Origin: an uncultured Anaerolineaceae bacterium
Lineage (GTDB): Bacteria; Chloroflexota; Anaerolineae; Anaerolineales; Anaerolineaceae
DNA: 5,088 bases
Direction: 5' to 3'
Assembly (NCBI GenBank): GCA_937920255.1
Contig: CALDSL010000042.1
Location: forward strand, 1 to 5,088
The notes below the pieces were generated by a model, which saw only the letters and a list, made by a program, of their open reading frames with translations, did no database searches and was not told the DNA's origin. Positions 1 to 4,401 of this stretch are shown here, piece after piece (the stretch's first letter is position 1; every line of letters begins with the position of its first letter). The position numbers and the translations under genes were made by a program.

Positions 1-11
1 TGGTGTTCCAT
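1..11 (-). CDS. start of a downstream gene overlapping the sigma factor, possibly anti-sigma (almost wholly outside window)
   Basis: On the minus strand AAGGAGG (21-15) is followed by ATG at 11-9 in a different frame from the sigma factor. Only Met-Glu-His is visible. The spacing of three bases is short for so strong a Shine-Dalgarno sequence. ECF sigma genes are very often followed by an overlapping, translationally coupled anti-sigma factor, commonly a zinc-finger membrane protein. That identity is inferred from position alone. Confidence 0.35.
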
Positions 12-585
12 GTTCCTCCTTCTCAGAATACGGCAGCGGCTGGCCGGTCGCGATCCACTCTTTTGCCAGGGATTTGCGCGCCCGGAACAGGCGGCTTTTG
101 ACAGCGCTTACGCTCATGCCGAGCATCTGACCAATTTCTTCGTCCGAAACGTCGTACCAGTAACGCAGGATGATGGCAGCGCGGTCCTGCGAGGGTAAAT
201 TTTCTAACAAGCGGTGCAATTCTTCATTCTCCATCTGCTTCGCTACAACTTTTTCCGGATGGGGGATCGAATCGGGGATGGTTTCCTCGGGCAGAACCTC
301 CACGGATACCACCGCCAGCCGCCGCCGGCGCTGCAAGTCAATGCAGTAGTGCGCGGTGATGGCCAGCAGCCAGGTGAGGAATGGGCGCTGCGGGTCGTAA
401 CGTTTCAGGCCCTGGTAGGCGCGCCAGAAGCTCTCCTGCGCCGCGTCTTCGGCCTCCTGCGGGTCTCCCAGCATGCGATAGCAAAGGTTATAGACCGGCC
501 TCTGGTATGTTTCCACCAGAACGGTAAAGGCTCCGTCGTCCCCCTGCATTGCTTGCCGGACAAAGTCCGCATCCGTGTTGCCCAC
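1..585 (-). CDS. ECF-family RNA polymerase sigma factor (3' end outside window)
   Basis: An alternative sigma factor that directs core RNA polymerase to a specific promoter set. Reading the minus strand from GTG at 585-583 gives 195 residues with no stop before the window edge, close to the usual ECF length, so few residues are missing. Region 2 covers about residues 5-90 (AFTVLVETYQRPVYNLCYRM, DPQEAEDAAQESFWRAY, RPFLTWLLAITAHYCIDLQR). A linker of about 30 residues follows, then region 4 at about 122-176, including LPSQDRAAIILRYWYDVSDE and the helix-turn-helix IGQMLGMSVSAVKSRLFRAR. GTG is the first possible start after an in-frame TAA at 600-598 and has AGGAG at 596-592, six bases upstream. 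The ATG at 589-587 is in another frame. A downstream gene seems to begin before this one ends, as is common for sigma/anti-sigma pairs. The signal sensed cannot be read from the sequence. Confidence 0.93.
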   Translation of the reverse strand, partial: MGNTDADFVRQAMQGDDGAFTVLVETYQRPVYNLCYRMLGDPQEAEDAAQESFWRAYQGLKRYDPQRPFLTWLLAITAHYCIDLQRRRRLAVVSVEVLPEETIPDSIPHPEKVVAKQMENEELHRLLENLPSQDRAAIILRYWYDVSDEEIGQMLGMSVSAVKSRLFRARKSLAKEWIATGQPLPYSEKEEHGTP

Positions 586-615
586 CCATTGCTCCTGTTA
601 TTGATGATCTACACT

Positions 616-642
616 AATATACGCAAGCTGCGCTGGAAAGTT
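616..642 (-). promoter_or_regulatory. possible ECF-type promoter of the sigma factor gene
   Basis: Reading the minus strand, AACTT (642-638) is followed after 15 bases by GTATATT (622-616). This resembles the RpoE-type layout GGAACTT-N15/16-GTCTAA, and the AAC core at -35 is the typical ECF feature. TATATT (621-616) could equally be a sigma-70 -10 box with a poor -35. Predicted transcription would start about 24 bases before the GTG. Autoregulation is an inference; the match is partial. Confidence 0.35.
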
Positions 643-657
643 GCGCGCCGTAGGATT

Positions 658-687
658 TGCACATTTATTGCGGTATACGCGTATAAT
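658..687 (+). promoter_or_regulatory. sigma-70-type promoter of galT
   Basis: A perfect TATAAT lies at 682-687. A -35 candidate TGCACA (658-663, four of six matches to TTGACA) lies 18 bases upstream. Transcription would start near 694, a few bases before the ribosome site AGGAGGG at 698-704. The weak -35 suggests either low activity or dependence on an activator. Confidence 0.65.
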
Positions 688-695
688 ATCGCAAT
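667..695. promoter_or_regulatory. inverted repeat over the galT -10 box, candidate operator
   Basis: ATTGCGGTAT (667-676) and ATATCGCAAT (686-695) are reverse complements at 9 of 10 positions around a 9-base centre. The -10 hexamer 682-687 lies in the centre and right arm. A second, perfect 12-base palindrome TATACGCGTATA (674-685) is nested inside. Placement over the -10 box and predicted start is what a repressor operator would have. The binding protein is unknown, and no regulator gene is visible beside it except the divergent sigma factor. Confidence 0.45.
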
Positions 696-709
696 TCAGG
701 AGGGAACAT

Positions 710-1744
710 ATGAATTTTGACCGCCCGCATCGAAGGCTGAACCTGCTCACCGGCGAATGGGTTCTGGTGTCGCCGCACCGCGCAAAACGCCCCTGGCTGG
801 GACAGGTGGAAAAGACGCCGCCGGAAGATCTTCCGCAGTACGACCCCGAGTGCTACCTGTGCCCGGGTAACCGGCGCTCGGGCGGGATCATGAACCCACC
901 GTATGACGGCACGTTTGTGTTTGACAACGATTTCGCCGCGCTGCTGCCGCTGGAGGGCAACGAAAGCAGCGACCCGGGCAGCCTGCTGGTGGCGCAGAGC
1001 GAAGCCGGGGTTTCGCGGGTGATTTGTTTTTCGCCGCGCCACGATCTTTCGATCCCGCTGCTCTCACAGGCGGAACTGGAAGCGGTGGTACGCACCTGGA
1101 CAGAGCAGTATCTGGATCTGGGCGCCAAAGACTTCATCCACTCGGTGCAGATTTTTGAAAACAAGGGCGCGATGATGGGCGCGTCGAACCCGCACCCGCA
1201 CAGCCAGGTGTGGGCCACCTCGCACCTGCCCAACGAGACGGTGAAAGAACTGGAGCGCCAATCGGAATACATGCATGAGCATGGCTCCTGCCTGCTGTGC
1301 GATTATCTGCGCGCCGAGCTTGCCAGCGGCGAGCGCATCGTCGCCGGCAACGACACGTTCACCGCGCTGGTGCCGTACTGGGCGGTATGGCCGTTTGAAG
1401 TCCTGCTGATCTCTCACCGCCACTTCGGCAGCATGGCCGATCTGACGCCGACGGAAACCGGCGGCCTGGCGGATATCCTCCGCCAGGTGAGCACGCGCTA
1501 CGACAACCTGTTTGAGATCAGCTTCCCGTACTCGATGGGCTTTCACCAGACGCCGACCGACGGCAGGGAATACCCCGCCCAGCATTTTCACGCGCATTAT
1601 TACCCGCCGCTGCTACGCTCGGCCACGGTGCGCAAATTCATGGTCGGGTTTGAACTGCTGGCCATGCCGCAGCGCGACATCACTCCCGAGACGGCCGCGC
1701 AGCGGCTGCGCGATATGAGCGCGGTGCATTACCTGCTGCGGTAA
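710..1744 (+). CDS. galT: galactose-1-phosphate uridylyltransferase, class I
   Basis: GalT transfers UMP between UDP-glucose and galactose-1-phosphate in the cytoplasmic Leloir pathway, through a uridylyl-histidine intermediate. The 344 residues match the class I length (about 348 in E. coli). The active site is SNPHPHSQ, with His162-Pro-His164 and His164 as the expected nucleophile; Gln166 corresponds to the conserved catalytic-site glutamine. CYLC (Cys48, Cys51) and His111 in SPRHDLS, with His162, correspond to the structural zinc site. His279 (MGFH) and HAH (His294, His296) correspond to the second metal site. The C-terminal signature YPPLLRSATVRKFMVG is intact. A second CxxC (Cys194, Cys197) is absent from the E. 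coli enzyme as I recall it. The start is ATG 710, five bases after AGGAGGG (698-704); an ATG at 641 in frame lies upstream of the promoter's -10 box and is rejected. No galK, galE or galM is visible nearby. Confidence 0.96.
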   Translation: MNFDRPHRRLNLLTGEWVLVSPHRAKRPWLGQVEKTPPEDLPQYDPECYLCPGNRRSGGIMNPPYDGTFVFDNDFAALLPLEGNESSDPGSLLVAQSEAGVSRVICFSPRHDLSIPLLSQAELEAVVRTWTEQYLDLGAKDFIHSVQIFENKGAMMGASNPHPHSQVWATSHLPNETVKELERQSEYMHEHGSCLLCDYLRAELASGERIVAGNDTFTALVPYWAVWPFEVLLISHRHFGSMADLTPTETGGLADILRQVSTRYDNLFEISFPYSMGFHQTPTDGREYPAQHFHAHYYPPLLRSATVRKFMVGFELLAMPQRDITPETAAQRLRDMSAVHYLLR

Positions 1745-1803
1745 ATGACACAGAAACGTTTACGTGGGCCGCATAACGCAACCGGCTTAGATACACGTAA
1801 TCA
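1745..1803. other. gap between convergent galT and kinase genes with weak hairpin
   Basis: TTACGTG (1760-1766) can pair with CACGTAA (1794-1800), and inside it GCCG (1768-1771) with CGGC (1783-1786). The arms are short, the loop is large and there is no run of T on either side. A bidirectional terminator is possible but poorly supported. Nothing else is seen here. Confidence 0.2.
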
Positions 1804-2451
1804 TTAACCCCCGTTGGGGAAGATGACCTCTTCCTTGCCGGACAGCTTTTCCTGAATGCGTTCCACCACAATATTGAGATGCCTGGGCTTGTGCACGAAA
1901 TCCAGGTCGTTGGTTTGCAGCGTGAGCACCGGGCACAGGTCGAAGTTGTGCATCCAGTCGTCGTAGAAGCTATCCAGCAGGCTGAGATAATCCTGGCTGA
2001 TGCCGGTTTCCATGTTGCGCGCCCGGCGCTGGATGCGCTGCATCAGCACGTCCACCGGGGCTTTCAGGTAGATCAGCAGGGAGGGGGCCGGAAGGTAGCT
2101 CACCAGCAGGTCGAACACGCGCCGGTAGGATTGGTAGTCCAGCTCGGTCAGGTTACCCATGTGGTGCAGGGCGCGCGAGAAGATATAGGCGTCCTCGTAA
2201 ATGCTGCGGTCGATGATGGCCGAGCGCGGGTCATTCCACATCTCCAGGTGCTGCTGGGCGCGGTGTCCTAGGAAGTACACCTGCAGGTGAAACGACCAGG
2301 CGCGCATGTCGGCGTAGAAATTCGGCAGGTAGGGGTTATCGGCCACGGATTCAAAAGCGGTGCGAAAGCCAAGCCGCTCGCCGATTTTTTCGGTGAGGGA
2401 GGTCTTGCCAGAACCGATATTGCCTGCGACCAGGATCAATCGTTTGGGCAT
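1804..2451 (-). CDS. deoxynucleoside kinase (dGK/dAK-like, dNK family)
   Basis: A 215-residue cytoplasmic enzyme that phosphorylates deoxynucleosides with ATP for salvage into dNTPs. The P-loop GNIGSGKT is at residues 10-17. ES (34-35) is the expected position of the catalytic glutamate. DNPYLPNFYAD (38-48) and WSFHLQVYFL (52-61) match the substrate-pocket segments of bacterial deoxyguanosine/deoxyadenosine kinases. DRS (81-83) is the conserved DRS/ERS motif. The arginine-rich RIQRRARNMETG (139-150) is the lid that closes over phosphate. A short hydrophobic strand PSLLIYLKAP precedes the lid. Length and motifs argue against thymidylate kinase. The exact nucleoside cannot be settled by reading. 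The start gives the usual short N-terminus before the P-loop, but no good Shine-Dalgarno precedes it. A weak -10-like TAAAAT lies at 2489-2484 with no clear -35. The gene is convergent with galT and divergent from the transporter. Confidence 0.92.
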   Translation of the reverse strand: MPKRLILVAGNIGSGKTSLTEKIGERLGFRTAFESVADNPYLPNFYADMRAWSFHLQVYFLGHRAQQHLEMWNDPRSAIIDRSIYEDAYIFSRALHHMGNLTELDYQSYRRVFDLLVSYLPAPSLLIYLKAPVDVLMQRIQRRARNMETGISQDYLSLLDSFYDDWMHNFDLCPVLTLQTNDLDFVHKPRHLNIVVERIQEKLSGKEEVIFPNGG

Positions 2452-2713
2452 GGGGTACCGTCCGAGTGTTGAGGATAGGAACTATTTTAACGTATTTGCG
2501 CAGAATCGAAAGTGCACAAGAGGTTTTGCTAAGATAATTGGTTGCTTTATACGGGCCACGCAAAGTTATCGAATCTCGCACCGTCCCGGCGTCCTTCGGT
2601 GAAGACGCGAAGTCGCGAAGAAAACTTTAAGAATAATTCCTTCGCGATTCCAATGCGCTAATCATCACGAGCGACCGATCAAACGAGCCTCCGCATCAAA
2701 CGTCCCAAAAAGG
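2452..2713. other. intergenic half with CGCGAAG repeats and hairpins
   Basis: No coding gene is supported here. CGCGAAG occurs twice in direct order (2606-2612, 2614-2620). TCGCGAAG (2613-2620) and CTTCGCGA (2640-2647) form a perfect 8-base inverted repeat around an AT-rich 19-base loop. GCGTC/GACGC (2589-2593, 2604-2608) with inner TTC/GAA makes a compact hairpin with one bulged C and loop GGT. The style recalls short CGAAG-based intergenic repeats that I have seen in many environmental genomes, but I cannot verify copy number. The kinase promoter should lie at its left end, near 2480-2520. Confidence 0.5.
2589..2647. repeat. short hairpin-forming CGCGAAG repeat cluster
   Basis: Hairpin 2589-2608, tandem CGCGAAG units at 2606-2620 and the inverted copy CTTCGCGA at 2640-2647 lie together between two divergent genes. 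There is no T-run, so a terminator is unlikely. It may be a dispersed intergenic repeat or a protein site; the sequence does not decide. Confidence 0.45.
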
Positions 2714-2742
2714 TTGACACTGCTCTGAATGGCTGTTATAGT
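2714..2742 (+). promoter_or_regulatory. strong sigma-70 promoter for the leader and transporter
   Basis: TTGACA (2714-2719) is a perfect -35 box. TATAGT (2737-2742) matches five of six -10 positions. The spacer is exactly 17 bases. Transcription should begin at about 2749-2751, which falls on or within two bases of the leader-peptide ATG at 2751. A strong constitutive promoter followed by a terminator before the gene points to control after initiation. Confidence 0.88.
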
Positions 2743-2750
2743 TCGGTGCA

Positions 2751-2822
2751 ATGACTTCCCCAACTATGATGTACGGTATTTATATTATTCTGGACCTTCC
2801 TGGCGCTACGCTTTCCGGGTGA
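2751..2822 (+). CDS. leader peptide, 23 residues, probably leaderless
   Basis: ATG at 2751 opens a frame of 23 codons ending at TGA 2820-2822. The product begins MTSPTMMYGIYIIL and continues DLPGATLSG. Codons 6-14 are Met-Met-Tyr-Gly-Ile-Tyr-Ile-Ile-Leu, so three Ile and two Tyr codons lie within seven codons (8-14), just before attenuator segment 1. No ribosome site can precede the ATG if transcription starts where the promoter predicts, so initiation would be leaderless. ATG codons 6 and 7 are alternative starts but also lack a Shine-Dalgarno. The peptide itself is probably only a sensor: a ribosome stalled at codons 12-14 would cover segment 1, while one reaching the stop would cover segment 2. 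Evidence is the frame, codon content and fit with the RNA folds; translation is inferred. Confidence 0.68.
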   Translation: MTSPTMMYGIYIILDLPGATLSG

Positions 2823-2901
2823 GGAGCAAGTTCGTGTACCAGTAGAAAAACTGGGTTCCAATGCAAACAGAGACCTTCCCGGGAACACGGGAAGGTTTTT
2901 T
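2794..2901 (+). promoter_or_regulatory. four-segment transcription attenuator (1:2, 2:3, 3:4) before the NSS transporter
   Basis: Segment 1 is 2795-2803, segment 2 is 2812-2824, segment 3 is 2873-2885 and segment 4 is 2888-2896. Pairing 1:2 (2795-2803 with 2815-2824) gives nine pairs with two G-U pairs and a bulged U2820. Pairing 2:3 (2812-2824 with 2874-2885) gives twelve pairs with the same bulged U and two G-U pairs, so it is stronger than 1:2. Pairing 3:4 is the terminator. Segments 1 and 3 match at 9 of 10 bases (ACCTTCCTGG and ACCTTCCCGG). The leader stop codon is within segment 2, so a terminating ribosome blocks 2:3 and favours 3:4. A small hairpin CCAGT/ACTGG (2839-2843, 2850-2854) fills the 2-to-3 loop. 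This is the logic of trp/his/ilv attenuation. A metabolite riboswitch is less likely, as no known aptamer core or T-box GGTGG-ACC element is seen. Confidence 0.72.
2873..2901 (+). terminator. intrinsic terminator inside the transporter leader (attenuator 3:4)
   Basis: ACCTTCCCG (2873-2881) pairs perfectly with CGGGAAGGT (2888-2896) around the loop GGAACA, followed by six T (2896-2901). It lies 33 bases before the transporter start and downstream of that gene's own promoter. It should therefore stop most transcripts unless an antiterminator forms. Confidence 0.92.
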
Positions 2902-2934
2902 GTTATCTTTTATCTCGTGAGGAGAATTTTGGTC

Positions 2935-4335
2935 ATGGCAGAGCAAGCGAAACACATTGCAGCAACAAACGTTGCAGAGCGCAGCACCAGCCGGGGCGGC
3001 TTCGCCAGCGCCCTGGGTGCGATGCTGGCCACGCTCGGTTCGGCGGTCGGTCTTGGAAATATCTGGAAGTTCCCCTATATGACGGGTGAAAACGGCGGAG
3101 CCGCTTTTCTCATTCTGTATATTATTTGCACGCTGCTGGTCGGCCTGCCGGTGATGATTTCTGAGATCGCGATTGGCCGCAAGGCGCGCGCCAATGCTAT
3201 CGACGCGCTGCGCAAGGCATCACCCAGCCGCAGCCAGCCGTGGTGGCTGATCGGCGCCGCGGGCGCGCTGGCGGCATTTTTGATCATGGCCTTTTACACC
3301 GAAGTGGCCGGGTGGGTGTTCGCTTATATTTTGAAGGCCGTCACCGGCGAAGTGCTCTCCACCGATAAAACCGTCACCGTGGCCGCCTTCAACGACCTGG
3401 CCACCAACCCTGTGCTCTCGCTGGTGTGGCAGTGGGTGGTGCTGCTGATTGTGGGTTGGATCATCTTGCGCGGCGTGTCCAAAGGCATTGAGGCCACCAC
3501 CAAGCGCTTGATCCCGCTCTTGTTTGTGCTGCTGCTCATGGTGGTGGCGCGCAGCCTGACCCTGCCCGGCGCCGCGCAGGGGTTGACCTTCCTCTTCCGC
3601 CCGGATTTCTCCGCGCTCACCCGCGACGCGGTTCTGCTGGCGATGGGCCTGGCCTTTTTCAAGCTGTCGATCGGCATGGGGACGATGATCACCTATGGCT
3701 CATACTGGCGTGACGATCAGAATATCCCCTCCGTCACTGCGCGGGTGATGTTCTCTGACTTAAGCGTGTCGATCCTGGCAGGCATGGCGGTGTTTCCGGC
3801 GGTGTTTGCGTTTGGCTACGAACCGGCCGCGGGGGTCTCGCTGCTGTTCCAGACCATCCCCTCTGTGTTTGCATCCATGCCGCTGGGTGGCGTGTTCATG
3901 GTGATTTTCTTTGTGCTCACCGCGGTGGCGGCCACGGGCGCGATGATCTCGCTCTACGAAGTGCCGGTGGCATACCTGGTGGAGCAGATGAAGATGTCGC
4001 GGGCGAAGGCCACCATCCTGGTCGGCGTGGCGCTGGCTATGATCGGCTCACTGGCTGCGCTGTCGAATAGCACGCTGGCCGGCGTACAGGTGCTGGGCAA
4101 AACCTTCTTTGACCTGTTCGATTACGTCAGCTCGAATATCCTGCTGCCGGTCGGCGGGCTGTTTATTTCGATCTTCGTCGGCTGGGTGTGGGGCAAAGAC
4201 AACGTGCGCAAGGTGCTGAGCAATTCCGGGGCGCTGCAAAATGCGTTCGTGATCGACGCGCTGCTGTTTGTGCTGCGGTTCGTCACCCCGCCGCTGCTGA
4301 TTTTGGTGGTGCTCAACGGTTTTGGCGTGTTCTAA
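2935..4335 (+). CDS. Na+-dependent amino-acid symporter, NSS/SNF family (LeuT/MhsT-like)
   Basis: An inner-membrane symporter expected to couple Na+ entry to amino-acid uptake. The 466-residue length is that of the 11-helix bacterial NSS proteins (MhsT, Tyt1) rather than 12-helix LeuT. TM1 carries the family signature SAVGLGNIWKFPYMTGENGG (36-55), with the unwound Na+/substrate segment VGLGN. TM2 is about 56-78, TM3 about 104-135, TM4 163-180 and TM5 191-208. TM6 contains FFKLSIGMGTMITYGSY (241-257), matching the unwound TM6 substrate region. TM7 is about 273-294. TM8 contains LTAVAATGAMISL (328-340), which supplies Na+ ligands in relatives. TM9 is about 358-377, TM10 about 392-417 and TM11 about 437-460. 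ATG 2935 was chosen with AGGAG at 2920-2924, ten bases upstream; in-frame TTG 2929 and GTG 2917 are weaker, since GTG would lie on the ribosome site. The upstream attenuator suggests an Ile/Tyr/Leu-type substrate, by inference. Confidence 0.94.
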   Translation: MAEQAKHIAATNVAERSTSRGGFASALGAMLATLGSAVGLGNIWKFPYMTGENGGAAFLILYIICTLLVGLPVMISEIAIGRKARANAIDALRKASPSRSQPWWLIGAAGALAAFLIMAFYTEVAGWVFAYILKAVTGEVLSTDKTVTVAAFNDLATNPVLSLVWQWVVLLIVGWIILRGVSKGIEATTKRLIPLLFVLLLMVVARSLTLPGAAQGLTFLFRPDFSALTRDAVLLAMGLAFFKLSIGMGTMITYGSYWRDDQNIPSVTARVMFSDLSVSILAGMAVFPAVFAFGYEPAAGVSLLFQTIPSVFASMPLGGVFMVIFFVLTAVAATGAMISLYEVPVAYLVEQMKMSRAKATILVGVALAMIGSLAALSNSTLAGVQVLGKTFFDLFDYVSSNILLPVGGLFISIFVGWVWGKDNVRKVLSNSGALQNAFVIDALLFVLRFVTPPLLILVVLNGFGVF

Positions 4336-4350
4336 CGCCAATATGAAAAA

Positions 4351-4397
4351 GAACCGCCCCTCATTTCACTGTTGAAATGAGGGGCGGTTTTATTTTT
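4351..4397. terminator. strong bidirectional intrinsic terminator between convergent genes
   Basis: AACCGCCCCTCATTTCA (4352-4368) pairs perfectly over 17 bases with 4373-4389 around the loop CTGT. On the plus strand it is followed by TTTTATTTTT (4388-4397). On the minus strand the stem is followed by CTTTTT (4350-4345 region), so it can end both the transporter and the protease transcripts. It lies 16 bases after the transporter stop and ends just before the protease stop codon. Confidence 0.95.
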
Positions 4398-4401
4398 CCG
4401 A

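Noticed and set aside
641..709. N-terminal extension of galT from ATG 641
   Set aside because: It starts upstream of the TATAAT box and encodes no GalT-like residues; ATG 710 has a strong ribosome site and the normal N-terminus.
10..720. Plus-strand open frames at 10-198 and 214-720
   Set aside because: They are antisense to the sigma factor, whose minus-strand frame encodes clear region 2 and region 4 motifs; the 214-720 frame also runs through the galT promoter.
853..1597. Minus-strand frames of 139 and 177 residues inside galT
   Set aside because: They are opposite-strand shadows of a high-GC gene with no recognisable motif or ribosome site.
1760..1800. Terminator between galT and the kinase
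   Set aside because: The 7-base arms enclose a 27-base loop and no T-run follows on either strand; kept only as a low-confidence note.
2751..2901. T-box riboswitch or known metabolite aptamer before the transporter
   Set aside because: No GGTGG-ACC antiterminator core, specifier stem or familiar aptamer core is seen, whereas the four-segment leader-peptide model explains the region.
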